Below are positions 1 to 8,276 of a stretch of DNA of 34,644 nucleotides, piece by piece. Position 1 is the stretch's first letter, and each line of letters starts with the position of its first letter. This DNA is from Pseudomonadota bacterium. GTDB taxonomy: Bacteria; Pseudomonadota; Alphaproteobacteria; Rhizobiales; JAKPQE01. The notes beneath the pieces are model-generated. The model was not told where the DNA came from. It ran no database searches and saw only the letters and a program-made list of their open reading frames with translations. Position numbers and translations under genes: made by a program. The stretch covers positions 1 to 34,644 of the forward strand of contig JAKPQE010000172.1 in NCBI GenBank assembly GCA_029572955.1, written 5' to 3'.

Positions 1-659
1 ATCCATTCGGCCGCGTCGATGGTGCCGGACTGCATCGCCTGGAACACTTCGCCCGGCGGCAGCAACACGACGTTGACGCCGAGCCGGCGCAGCACTTCGC
101 CGCCGAGGCCGGCGATGCGCATCTTCAGGCCCTTCAGGTCCTCGACCGAATTGATCTCCTTGCGGAACCAGCCGCCGGCCTGCGGACCCGACGAGCCGGC
201 ATAAAACGGCACGACGCCGAACGGCTCGTAGGCCTTTTCCCAGAGTTCCTGGCCGCCGCCGAAATAGATCCAGCCGGCATGCTCGTCGGCGGTGAGGCCG
301 AAGGGAACGCCGGTGAAGAAGTGGAAGGCCTTGTCCTTGCCCTGCCAGTAATAGGGCGTGGCGTGGCTCATCTCGGCGGTGCCGGACGAAACCGCGTCGA
401 ACACCTCGAAGGGCGGCACCAGCTCGCCGGCGCCATAGAGCTGCACGGTGAGGCGGCCGCCGGACATCGCGGTGATCATGTCGGCGACGCGCTGGGCGTT
501 GACGCCGACGCCGGGGGCGCCCTTCGGCCAGGAGGTCGCCATCTTCCAGGTCATCGGCGTGTCGGCATGGACAATCGCCGGGGCGGCGAGCACGCCGGCA
601 ACGCCGGCGCCGGTGAGGCTGAGCGCCTGGCGGCGATTGATGGTGTTCTTCTTGGTCAT
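1..659 (-). CDS. TRAP transporter substrate-binding protein (DctP/TakP type), C-terminus cut by window edge
   Basis: Periplasmic solute receptor of a tripartite ATP-independent periplasmic transporter. About 219 codons are present and the 3' end runs off the left edge. The N-terminus has a twin-arginine pair (RR at residues 9-10) followed by a hydrophobic stretch ending APAIVHA, so Tat export is likely. The mature part begins with TWKMATSWPKG and continues with GGRLTV, GAGELVPPFEVFDAVSSG and, near the cut, LKGLKMRIAGLGGEVL. That last segment carries the conserved arginine which in this family binds the ligand carboxylate. The pattern resembles the alpha-keto acid receptor TakP, but the ligand cannot be fixed from a fragment. 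The start follows GAGGAGC about 10 bases upstream. The permease subunits (DctQ/DctM) are not in the window and may lie beyond the left edge. Family sure, ligand unsure. Confidence 0.9.
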   Translation of the reverse strand, partial: MTKKNTINRRQALSLTGAGVAGVLAAPAIVHADTPMTWKMATSWPKGAPGVGVNAQRVADMITAMSGGRLTVQLYGAGELVPPFEVFDAVSSGTAEMSHATPYYWQGKDKAFHFFTGVPFGLTADEHAGWIYFGGGQELWEKAYEPFGVVPFYAGSSGPQAGGWFRKEINSVEDLKGLKMRIAGLGGEVLRRLGVNVVLLPPGEVFQAMQSGTIDAAEW

Positions 660-747
660 TTCTTGTTTGCTCCTCGATGAGGCGACTGAGACTTCGGCAC
701 GGACTTTAGACGAATTGCGCGCCCGAGGGAGGGGGAATTTTGGGCAC

Positions 748-1653
748 TCAACCGCCGTCGGCCGGCCCGGCGGGCGGCTCGTCCGGCTCGATGTGGATCG
801 AGATGTCGTCGGCCCGGAACCGCTCGCGCAAGAGCGCTTCGATGCGGTCGGCGATGGCATGGGCCTCGAGGGTGCTGAGCAGCGGATCGACCGAGACGAC
901 CATGTCGATCGCCGGCCGGCTGCCGAGCCAGCGCGAGCGCACGTTGCCGACCGAGCGCACCCCCGGCACCGACCGCGCGGCCCGCACCAGCACCTCCGGA
1001 TCGATGGCGTAGCGATCGGCAAGAGCCGGCAGCGCCCGGCGAAAGAGGCCGAAGGCGAGATACATGACGACCGCCGCGACACCGAGGGCGCAGGCGGTGT
1101 CGAGCCAGGGATAGCCGCGCGTCGAGAACTGCCAGCCGAGGATGACGACCGTCGTCACCAGCACGTCGGCAAGGGTGTGGCTGGCATCGGCAAGGAGGAT
1201 GTCGGACTTGAGCCGGATCGCCCAGCCGCGCTGCCAGGTGGCGACCGCGACGTTGACGACGAGGACGACGACCATCACGGCGATCGCCCAGGGCTCGTCG
1301 CTGATCTCCGGCGCCTCGCGGCGGATCGCCTGCAGCGCCAGCTCGACCGCCAGCACGGCGAGCAGCGTCGCCAGCCCGAACACCGCCATCATCTCGAACT
1401 TGCGATGGCCGTAGGGGTGTTCGCGGTCCGGCGGCTGGTTCGACAGGCGGATGACGAACCAGGCGATGACATTGTCGGCAAGATCGGTGAGCGAGTGGAC
1501 CGCATCGCCGAGCACCGCCAGCGAGCCGGTCGCAAGGCCGACGACGAGCTTGCCGATGAGGACGAGGAGGTTGGCCGCGCCTTCCAGGAGGATGACGCGA
1601 CGTACCTGCCGGTCGCGGTCGGATATGGCATGCGGCGTTCCGGACGCGGTCAT
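748..1653 (-). CDS. Cation diffusion facilitator (CDF) efflux transporter, Zn-type site
   Basis: Inner-membrane divalent-metal/H+ antiporter of the CDF family, 301 residues from the chosen ATG. Hydrophobic segments fit the six-helix CDF plan, followed by a cytoplasmic C-terminal domain from about residue 215. Two HxxxD motifs lie in the expected helices: H53/D57 (in GDAVHSLTD) and H159/D163 (in DASHTLAD). Together they make the HD-HD tetrahedral site usual for zinc exporters, unlike the DD-HD site of FieF, so Zn (or Co/Cd) is more likely than Fe. The family motif HPYGHRKFEMMA follows the second helix. The start is placed at MTASG because a GAGGA lies about 11 bases upstream; in-frame ATGs at 1671 and 1713 are alternatives. 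It lies just downstream of a secreted-protein gene on the same strand and could be co-transcribed with it. Confidence 0.88.
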   Translation of the reverse strand: MTASGTPHAISDRDRQVRRVILLEGAANLLVLIGKLVVGLATGSLAVLGDAVHSLTDLADNVIAWFVIRLSNQPPDREHPYGHRKFEMMAVFGLATLLAVLAVELALQAIRREAPEISDEPWAIAVMVVVLVVNVAVATWQRGWAIRLKSDILLADASHTLADVLVTTVVILGWQFSTRGYPWLDTACALGVAAVVMYLAFGLFRRALPALADRYAIDPEVLVRAARSVPGVRSVGNVRSRWLGSRPAIDMVVSVDPLLSTLEAHAIADRIEALLRERFRADDISIHIEPDEPPAGPADGG

Positions 1654-1714
1654 TCGACGAGCATTCCTCATTCTGGCACGGCGGCGAAGCGGCTCCGCCC
1701 CGCACGGAGACACC

Positions 1715-2290
1715 TTACCGTTTCACCGCCGGACAGGGGTTGGTGCCGCGCAGCGCATCGGCGATGGCGCGCGCCTTCTCGTTCTGGCCGGGCCCGTTCT
1801 CCACGGTACCGATCTGACAGGCATAACCGGTGCCGAACGCCAGGACGTCGAGGCGCTGCAGGTTGCGCGGCTCGCCGTCGGCGTCATAGCGGGTATAGGT
1901 CGTGCGGTAGATCGCGGCGAAGGGCCGCCAATTGCCGGCCACCTTCTCGACCCGCCATTCGAGGGTGACGAGGCCGTTTTCGTCGCCGTAGATGTCGCCG
2001 AAATGGCCGGTGCGGCCGTAGTCGTAGTTCGGATCGTCGTTGCCGTAGCGGCCTTGCGACCCGGCCGGCTCGACCATCACGGCGACGCCGTGCTCGTGGA
2101 AGATGAAGGTGAGGTCCGGCCCGTTCTTCATGTCGCAGAGGCGCAGCTGCTCGCGGTCGGTCTCTTCCGTCACCCGGCAGTCCTCGACCGAGAAACGCTC
2201 ATAGACGCTCGAGATTTCCGCGGCGGCGGCGGAGCCGACGCCGAGCACCGCAGCAAGAGCGAGAGCCGAGAGGATCGTTGCGCGATGCAT
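1715..2290 (-). CDS. Small secreted hypothetical protein
   Basis: A 191-residue protein I do not recognise. The N-terminus is a clear Sec signal peptide: a short basic start, a hydrophobic run of Ala/Leu/Val, and small residues AAAA near position 24, after which cleavage is likely. The mature part is acidic and aromatic-rich, with an acidic GNDDPNYDYGRTGHFGDIYGD segment that could bind cations. It has four cysteines (about C38, C52, C158, C187), compatible with two disulfides in the periplasm. No catalytic motif is visible. The start follows an AGAGG ribosome-binding site. The next gene downstream on the same strand is the CDF metal exporter; whether the two are functionally linked is unknown. 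Confidence 0.75.
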   Translation of the reverse strand: MHRATILSALALAAVLGVGSAAAAEISSVYERFSVEDCRVTEETDREQLRLCDMKNGPDLTFIFHEHGVAVMVEPAGSQGRYGNDDPNYDYGRTGHFGDIYGDENGLVTLEWRVEKVAGNWRPFAAIYRTTYTRYDADGEPRNLQRLDVLAFGTGYACQIGTVENGPGQNEKARAIADALRGTNPCPAVKR

Positions 2291-2629
2291 GGGGCCTCTT
2301 CCTTTGCGCGGCCGGAACGACGGCCGAGCTTAGCCGATCGCGGGGCAGCCGGGCAGTGGGCGGGTTCCCGGCCTCGACGGCAAAGGGAAAAGGGAGGAGG
2401 AGATCGGGGCACGCGGCGTTCGCCGGGAACAACAGCGCCGTTCGCCGACCGTGTCGACCGACGGCCCGGAGGCCGTCGCCGGGCGTTGGCGCGCCGACGC
2501 ACCCGGTGCTCCTTGTAGCGACAAGCGATGCGGCGGACCCGGATTGACCGCATCCCTATGGCACGGGGGATGGGCTATGCTGTCCTGCCGGCGTCGCCCG
2601 ATGCCGAACCGATTCTGCGAGAGCCTTCC
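2291..2629. other. Divergent intergenic region with a perfect hairpin
   Basis: This 339-base spacer separates the leftward secreted-protein gene from the rightward maeB and must hold promoters for both. I could not find a convincing -35/-10 pair with correct spacing. The only clear structure is a perfect 8-bp inverted repeat, CGACGGCC at 2459-2466 and GGCCGTCG at 2471-2478, with a CGGA tetraloop. It has no adjacent T-run, so it is not a standard terminator. It could be an operator or a structured leader. No RNA gene is recognised. Confidence 0.4.
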
Positions 2630-4912
2630 ATGGACGATTTCGACCTTCAGGCGCTGAAATATCACCGCGACAGCAAGCCGGGAAAACTGACCGTCGTACC
2701 GTCCAAGCCGCTCGACAGCCAGCGCGACCTGGCGCTCGCCTATTCGCCGGGCGTTGCCGCCGTGTGCCGGGCGATCGTCGCCGATCCGACCGAGGTCGCG
2801 GCCAGTACGGCGCGCTCCAATCTCGTCGCCGTCATCACCAACGGCACCGCCGTCCTCGGGCTCGGCGACATCGGGCCGCTGGCGGCCAAGCCGGTGATGG
2901 AGGGCAAGGCCGTGCTCTTCAAGAAGTTCGCCGACATCGACGTCTTCGACATCGAGGTCAACGAGCGCGACCCGGCGCGCCTCGCCGATATCGTCGCCGC
3001 ATTGGAGCCGACCTTCGGCGCCATCAACCTCGAGGACATCAAGTCGCCGGAGTGCTTCTTCGTCGAGAAGAACCTGCGCGAGCGCATGGGCATTCCGGTC
3101 TTTCACGACGACCAGCACGGCACCGCCATCGTTGCCGGCGCGGCCCTGCGCAACGGCCTCCGCGTCGTCGGCAAGGACATCGGCGAGGTCAAGATCGTCT
3201 CGACGGGCGGCGGCGCGGCCGGCATCGCCTGCCTCGAACTCTTCGTCAACATGGGGGTCAAGCGCGAGAACATCGTCCTCGTCGATCACATCGGCGTCGT
3301 CTTTGCCGGCCGGACCGAGGACATGACCGAGCAGAAGGCGACCTTCGCGGTAAAGACCGAGGGCCGCCGGCTCGGCGACGTCATCGACGGGGCGGATGTC
3401 TTCGTCGGCCTGTCGGCGCCGGGCATCCTGACGGCCGAGATGGTCCGCCGCATGGCGGCGCGGCCGCTGATCCTCGCCCTTGCCAACCCGGTGCCGGAGA
3501 TCATGCCGGACGTCGCCCGCGCGGCGCGACCCGACGCGGTGGTCGCCACCGGCCGGTCGGACTTCCCGAACCAGGTCAACAACGTCCTCTGCTTCCCGTT
3601 CATCTTCCGCGGCGCCCTCGACGTCGGCGCGACCACCATCAACGAGGCGATGAAGCTCGCCTGCGTCGACGCCATCTCCGACCTCGCCCTGGCCGAATCC
3701 TCGGAAGTCGTGGCGCAGGCCTATACCGGCGAGGACCTCACCTTCGGGCCCGACTACCTGATCCCGAAGCCGTTCGATCCGCGCCTCCTCGTCGCCGTTG
3801 CGCCGGCCGTCGCCAAGGCGGCGATGGAAAGCGGGGTGGCGACGCGGCCGATGGACGACCTCGAGGCCTATCGCGAGAAGCTCGAGCGTTTCGTCTTCCG
3901 CACCGGCATGCTGATGAAGCCGCTCTTCACCCTCGCGCGCCGCGACCCCAAGCGCATCGTCTTTGCCGAAGGGGAGAACCCGCGCGTGCTCAGGGCCGTG
4001 CAGACGGCCCTCGACGAGGGCATCGCCCTGCCGATCCTCATCGGGCGGGCGCGCGTCATCGCCGCCCGCATCGAGAAGCTCGGGCTCCGCCTCGCCGCCG
4101 GGCGCGACTTCGAGCTCACCGACCCGGAAGACGATCCGCGCTACGGCGACTACTCCGAGCTCTACCACGACATCATGGCCCGGCGCGGCGTCACCATGGA
4201 CGCGGCCAAGGCCAAGGTGCGCGCCGATACGACGGCGATCGCCGCGCTGATGGTCCGGCGCGGCGAGGCCGACGCGCTCATCGCCGGGACCGTCGGCCCG
4301 CATCCGCAGCACCTCAGGACCATCCTCGACATTCTCGGCAAGAAGGAGGGCGTCACCAATGTCGCGGCGCTGACCGGCCTCATCCTGCCGACCGGCACCT
4401 ACTTCTTCTGCGACACCCACGTGAACGAGAATCCGACCGTCGACCAGGTGGTCAGCATGACGCTCAACGCCACCGAGGTCGTTCGCCGGTTCGGCATCCC
4501 GCCGCGCGTCGCGCTCCTCTCCTACTCGACATTCGGCAGCGCCGGCACGCCGCACACCTCGAAAATGGTCGAGGCGACGCAGATCATCCACGAGATCGCG
4601 CCGGACCTGATGGTCGACGGCGAGATGAATGCCGACGTGGCGCTCAACGCGACGCTGCGCGAGCGCATCTTCCCCAATTCGATCCTCAAGGGCGAAGCGA
4701 ACCTGCTCGTCTTCCCCTCGCTCGACGCCGCCAACAACGCCTTTAACCTCCTGAAGGTCTTGAGCAAGGGCACGCCGGTCGGCCCCATCCTCATGGGCGT
4801 CGCCCAGCCGGCCCATCTCGTCACCTCGTCGACGACGGCCCGCGGCCTCGCCAACATGTGCGCCCTCGCAACCGTCGACGCGCAGCTCCACGAGGGCGAG
4901 CAGGAGGGGTGA
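2630..4912 (+). CDS. maeB: NADP-dependent malic enzyme with C-terminal phosphotransacetylase-like domain
   Basis: Cytoplasmic oxidative decarboxylation of malate to pyruvate with NADP+ reduction (EC 1.1.1.40 type), linking the TCA cycle to pyruvate and NADPH. The 760-residue length matches the long MaeB class. The malic-enzyme part carries the conserved [10 protein letters not shown] (about residues 37-46), [12 protein letters not shown] (71-82), the metal/substrate segment FHDDQHGTA (158-166) and the nucleotide fold [10 protein letters not shown] (191-200). From about residue 425 a phosphate acetyltransferase-like domain follows ([23 protein letters not shown]). In MaeB proteins this domain is thought to be regulatory (acetyl-CoA sensing) rather than catalytic. 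The start at [20 protein letters not shown] fits family N-termini; an upstream extension to 2528 does not. The gene stands alone. Confidence 0.96.
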   Translation: MDDFDLQALKYHRDSKPGKLTVVPSKPLDSQRDLALAYSPGVAAVCRAIVADPTEVAASTARSNLVAVITNGTAVLGLGDIGPLAAKPVMEGKAVLFKKFADIDVFDIEVNERDPARLADIVAALEPTFGAINLEDIKSPECFFVEKNLRERMGIPVFHDDQHGTAIVAGAALRNGLRVVGKDIGEVKIVSTGGGAAGIACLELFVNMGVKRENIVLVDHIGVVFAGRTEDMTEQKATFAVKTEGRRLGDVIDGADVFVGLSAPGILTAEMVRRMAARPLILALANPVPEIMPDVARAARPDAVVATGRSDFPNQVNNVLCFPFIFRGALDVGATTINEAMKLACVDAISDLALAESSEVVAQAYTGEDLTFGPDYLIPKPFDPRLLVAVAPAVAKAAMESGVATRPMDDLEAYREKLERFVFRTGMLMKPLFTLARRDPKRIVFAEGENPRVLRAVQTALDEGIALPILIGRARVIAARIEKLGLRLAAGRDFELTDPEDDPRYGDYSELYHDIMARRGVTMDAAKAKVRADTTAIAALMVRRGEADALIAGTVGPHPQHLRTILDILGKKEGVTNVAALTGLILPTGTYFFCDTHVNENPTVDQVVSMTLNATEVVRRFGIPPRVALLSYSTFGSAGTPHTSKMVEATQIIHEIAPDLMVDGEMNADVALNATLRERIFPNSILKGEANLLVFPSLDAANNAFNLLKVLSKGTPVGPILMGVAQPAHLVTSSTTARGLANMCALATVDAQLHEGEQEG

Positions 4913-5169
4913 CGGGGGGCCGTCATCCGGACATGGCTCTCGCCCGGAAGGTTTTGCGGTGGTGGCAAGCCGAGATTTGCGGTTGGCGTGCCATGATTTC
5001 AATATTTGCAAAACATCATTTGCAGTGCATTTTCTCGCAGTTACTATCTATACGCGATGAACTCTCCGGAGCTATGCCACGGACGGATGGACCTGAAGCC
5101 ACACCCATAAGGGACGCGTTCCATCACCCAACGGTCGGAGTTGCGAGATATTCGAGGGGGGGAAGCAGG

Positions 5170-6780
5170 ATGCGTCTCAAAAGGGTGCGGCTCAAGAACG
5201 GCTACAAGAGATTCCACGATCTCACGATCGACCTCGGCGACAATCCAGCGCGTATGGTCGCCCTCGTCGGTCCGAACGGATGCGGCAAGAGCAGCGTCCT
5301 CGATGGACTCCTCTATCACGTTCACGCCCACGGGCGCTTCGGCAAAGGTGGAACCCGCGATTACACCTACCACTCGCTGAATAGTGCGCCTGCATTCAGC
5401 CACCAAAATATCGAAATTGAGTTCACCGATGGAAATTATGCAGAACTGCGGGCACGGCGCCAGGAGAACGGTAAGGAGGGGACGATCTTTTCTTTCCGAA
5501 GCCCTTACCGTTACAACAGCCATCTGAAAATCAAGGAGACCCGCTCTACCACTGATATCCGGCTTAATGACTATGGCGCCGGTGATGCATCGAGCATCGA
5601 CGACAAGATGGAGGACAACTATCGCCGCCTCTACGCCCTCTACAATCGATACCTGGAAACGGAAGACAAAAAACCAAGTGAAGCCAAGGCAAAAATCATA
5701 GGCGAGCTGAATTCCAGCATACAAAATTGTCTCGACATAGAAATTTCGAGCATTGGAAATGTTGAATCTTCACGTGGTACTCTCTACTTCAAAAAGCCGA
5801 ACCACCCAACCGAGTTTGAGTTCAACGTACTTTCTTCTGGAGAAAAGGAAGTTATCGACATTCTTCTTGATTTATATTTGCGAAAGGAAGATTACGATGA
5901 TACCGTTTTCCTAATAGACGAGCCGGAATTGCACATAAACACTTCAATTCAGCGCAATCTTCTCGTTGAAATCAACAAATTTGTGGGCGAAAATTGCCAG
6001 ATATGGCTCACGCCCCATAGCATCGGGTTTCTCAGGGCGCTACAGACCGAGATGAATGATCAGTGCCAAATCATTCATTTCCGCCCCGAATACACACTCG
6101 CTTCAGAACCATATACACTTCAACCTATCAAAGTAACTCCAGGAACGTGGCGCGAGCTGTTCGCCATTGCCTTGGACGACCTCGCGAGTCTCGTAAGCCC
6201 CAAGACCCTGATTTACTGTGAAGGCCGCGCAGAATCCACACAAGACGGAGAGGAACAAGGCTTGGACGCCCGCGTTCTGAACAATATATTTGCTGCAACC
6301 CACCCTGACGCATTCTTCGTCTCCAGCGGCGGCAATACCGAACTCGACCAGCGCAGCACTATCGCAATCGCTATTCTTGGGAAGGTGTTTCCAACGGTAG
6401 ACATACTTGTCCTGAAAGATCGGGACATGGCCTCCGGAAAGGATACAAATGAAGCCGATCGTCAAACTTACCTTAGAACAAACCCGGAAAACCACAGAGT
6501 CTTAAAGAGATGGGAAATTGAGAACTATCTATACGACGCGGAGGTCCTTAAAGCGTATTGCGCAGGCGAAGGGCTCGAGTTTTCAGAGAGCAACTACCGA
6601 AAACACGTAACCGATATCTACAATCAAGACCTTAAAGACAAAACAAATCACATGAAGAATTTCTGCGGCATAAAGAGCAGCATAGACCCTGACACGTTCA
6701 AAATTGCACTATCGAAATACATGACCAGCGATATGGCTCCCGTCGTGGAACTGGCTGCCTGTATCTTCGATCGCACTTGA
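5170..6780 (+). CDS. AAA (ABC-type) ATPase with C-terminal TOPRIM/DUF4435-like domain, candidate defence gene
   Basis: A 536-residue single-gene fusion resembling OLD-family/PARIS-type proteins. The N-terminal ABC-like ATPase has Walker A GPNGCGKS (34-41), signature LSSGE (221-225), Walker B VFLIDEPELH (246-255) and a switch histidine in TPHS (H283). After about residue 345 a TOPRIM-like arrangement follows: LIYCEGRAES (E351), then LVLKDRDM (D417/D419), then RWEIENYL (E449/E451), which recalls nuclease domains of OLD and DUF4435 proteins. The ATG follows a strong GAGGGGGGAAG site. Codon use is visibly more AT-rich than in the flanking genes, with many AAA, TTT and ATA codons, suggesting horizontal acquisition. 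No partner gene, transposase or tRNA lies next to it. By family analogy it may be an anti-phage effector; activity is inferred, not shown. It could instead be a DNA-repair nuclease. Confidence 0.8.
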   Translation: MRLKRVRLKNGYKRFHDLTIDLGDNPARMVALVGPNGCGKSSVLDGLLYHVHAHGRFGKGGTRDYTYHSLNSAPAFSHQNIEIEFTDGNYAELRARRQENGKEGTIFSFRSPYRYNSHLKIKETRSTTDIRLNDYGAGDASSIDDKMEDNYRRLYALYNRYLETEDKKPSEAKAKIIGELNSSIQNCLDIEISSIGNVESSRGTLYFKKPNHPTEFEFNVLSSGEKEVIDILLDLYLRKEDYDDTVFLIDEPELHINTSIQRNLLVEINKFVGENCQIWLTPHSIGFLRALQTEMNDQCQIIHFRPEYTLASEPYTLQPIKVTPGTWRELFAIALDDLASLVSPKTLIYCEGRAESTQDGEEQGLDARVLNNIFAATHPDAFFVSSGGNTELDQRSTIAIAILGKVFPTVDILVLKDRDMASGKDTNEADRQTYLRTNPENHRVLKRWEIENYLYDAEVLKAYCAGEGLEFSESNYRKHVTDIYNQDLKDKTNHMKNFCGIKSSIDPDTFKIALSKYMTSDMAPVVELAACIFDRT

Positions 6781-7018
6781 GGTGTGATTGCTATCATGGT
6801 CATGCCTGTTGCCATTGGGGCGGCGTTACACACCAGTTGCCACGCGTGACGCCGCGACCGCCTTCAGCGCCGTAGGATGCGCCAGCGCCTCCATGAACCA
6901 CGTCCTCGGCCCGCCCAGTTCAAGCAAATCCGCCCCGTTCCCGCCCCCTCCCTTGACATCCCCGCCCCGATCCTGAAGCTTTCGGCGGTTCCGAACCGGC
7001 CCGGGGGTTTCAGCAGGC

Positions 7019-7993
7019 ATGATCGATTTCGGCACCAAGCGTCGCTTCTCCGACCTCTCGGAGGCGGAGATCCTCGCCCTCGCCGTTTCGGCCGAGGAGG
7101 AGGACGGGCGCATCTATGCCCAGTTCGCCGATGCGGTGCGCACCGAGCTCCCGGCGACGGCCAAGATGTTCGACGACATGGCGGCCGAGGAGAACGAGCA
7201 CCGGCGCTGGCTGCTCGACAAGTTCACCGAGAAATTCGGCGCCCATCTGCCGCCGATCAAGCGCGAGGACGTCGCCGGCTTCATGCGGCGCAAGCCCTGG
7301 TGGGTGGTCCGGGCGCGCGGCGTCGAGGCGATGCGCCGCCACGCCGCCGACATGGAGATCGAGGCGCAGCAGTTCTACCTGAAGGCGGCCGAGCGCTCGC
7401 GCGACACCGACGTGCGCAAGCTCCTCGGCGACCTCGTCGAGGCCGAGCGCAGCCACGAGCACCGGGCCGAGGAGCTGGAGGGCGAACACCTCACCGACAC
7501 GGCGCGCGAGAGCGAGGACGAGGCGACGCACCGCCGCTTCCTCCTGCAGATCGTGCAGCCGGGCCTTGCCGGCCTGATGGACGGCTCGGTCTCGACGCTC
7601 GCGCCGCTCTTTGCCGCGGCGTTCGCGACGCACAACACCTGGGAGACCTTCCTCGTCGGCGTCGCCGCCTCGATCGGTGCCGGCATCTCGATGGGTTTCG
7701 CCGAGGCGCTTTCCGACGACGGCTCGCTCACCGGGCGCGGCTCGCCGTGGATCCGCGGCTTTGCTTCCGGAATCATGACGACCGTCGGCGGCCTCGGCCA
7801 CGCCCTCCCCTACCTCATCCCCGATTTCATGGTCGCGACCTCGGTCGCCGTCGTCATCGTGCTCATCGAGCTCTGGGCGATCGCCTGGATCCGCTGGAAA
7901 TACATGGACACGCCGTTCCTCGCCGCCGCCTTCCAGATCGTCATCGGCGGGGCGCTGGTGTTCCTTGCCGGCATATTGATCGGCAGTGCGTAG
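7019..7993 (+). CDS. mbfA: Membrane-bound ferritin MbfA (ferritin-like domain plus VIT1-like iron exporter)
   Basis: Inner-membrane iron exporter protecting against iron and peroxide stress. The 324-residue protein has two parts. Residues 1 to about 165 form a ferritin-like four-helix domain with repeated carboxylate/histidine iron ligands: EEEDGRIY, the ExxH of AEENEHRR, MEIEAQQFY and AERSHEHRAEE. The rest is a CCC1/VIT1-like membrane domain of about five hydrophobic helices (GLMDGSVSTLAPLFAAAF onward), including the conserved GISMGFAEALSDDGSLTGRG. The architecture matches MbfA of Bradyrhizobium and Agrobacterium. In those organisms Irr controls mbfA through an iron control element, but no clear copy of that motif was found here. 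A TTGACA at 6953-6958 could be a -35 element, though its -10 is poor. The ATG at 7019 follows AGCAGG. Confidence 0.95.
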   Translation: MIDFGTKRRFSDLSEAEILALAVSAEEEDGRIYAQFADAVRTELPATAKMFDDMAAEENEHRRWLLDKFTEKFGAHLPPIKREDVAGFMRRKPWWVVRARGVEAMRRHAADMEIEAQQFYLKAAERSRDTDVRKLLGDLVEAERSHEHRAEELEGEHLTDTARESEDEATHRRFLLQIVQPGLAGLMDGSVSTLAPLFAAAFATHNTWETFLVGVAASIGAGISMGFAEALSDDGSLTGRGSPWIRGFASGIMTTVGGLGHALPYLIPDFMVATSVAVVIVLIELWAIAWIRWKYMDTPFLAAAFQIVIGGALVFLAGILIGSA

Positions 7994-7994
7994 G

Positions 7995-8040
7995 CCATCG
8001 GGCCGAAAAGTGGGAACCGGTTTTCGGACAAACCCGATGG
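7995..8040. repeat. Nested palindromic intergenic element after mbfA
   Basis: This lies one base after the mbfA stop codon. Outer arms are CCATCGGG (7995-8002) and CCCGATGG (8033-8040). Inner arms are CCGAAAA (8003-8009) and TTTTCGG (8021-8027). The inner core, with AAAAGTGGGAACCGG between the arms, matches from memory a dispersed palindrome very common between genes in rhizobial genomes. It may also act as an mRNA 3'-end hairpin for mbfA. Confidence 0.65.
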
Positions 8041-8087
8041 CCATCGAAGAATGGGCAGGTCTGATCGTCAGCGCGTGACGCTTCGGT

Positions 8088-8215
8088 CGTCATCCTCGGG
8101 CGAGGCAAGGCCGGGACCCGGGGATCCACGGAAGGCCGCCGCCTTTCCGGGCCCCGCCTCTGCTACTCAACACCTTGAAATATCACATGAATTCTCGCTT
8201 TCGCGGGAATGACGG
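8088..8215. repeat. Cluster of REP-like intergenic repeat fragments
   Basis: Two short repeat-like pieces fill much of the spacer between mbfA and cfa. The first, about 8088-8130, has the form GTCATCCTCGGGCGAGGC followed by GCCGGGACCCGGGGATCCACG, the style of extragenic palindromes in many Proteobacteria. The second, 8191-8215, is ATTCTCGC-TTT-CGCGGGAAT followed by GACGG. It is an imperfect hairpin resembling the widespread CGCGAAAGCGGGAAT element. No gene is visible in 7994-8276. Only one copy of each is in this window, so repeat status rests on resemblance. Confidence 0.45.
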
Positions 8216-8276
8216 CGGGAGCGTCCGCTCTTCTTGGGCATGACGGCCGCCGTGTCGCGCGCCTCGGTGCGAGATT

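Noticed and set aside
2330-5011. Very long open frame opposite maeB
   Set aside because: It is a composition-driven antisense frame of low-complexity residues; maeB explains the region. The same holds for the long antisense frames opposite kpsC, cfa, aroA, kpsE and others.
4858-5169. Upstream extension of the AAA-ATPase into the end of maeB
   Set aside because: The extension overlaps maeB coding sequence, lacks domain similarity, and the ATG at 5170 has a strong ribosome-binding site.
6781-7018. Iron control element for Irr regulation of mbfA
   Set aside because: No inverted repeat resembling the known element was found; only a TTGACA with a poor -10 is visible.
4913-7018. Direct repeats or attachment sites flanking the AT-rich insert
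   Set aside because: No matching repeats of useful length were seen at the two edges, and no integrase or tRNA lies nearby.
6826-7113. Leftward open frame of 95 codons ending before mbfA, possible gene remnant
   Set aside because: It overlaps the mbfA start, has no recognisable domain and reads like the shadow of GC-rich sequence; a remnant of an older gene cannot be shown.
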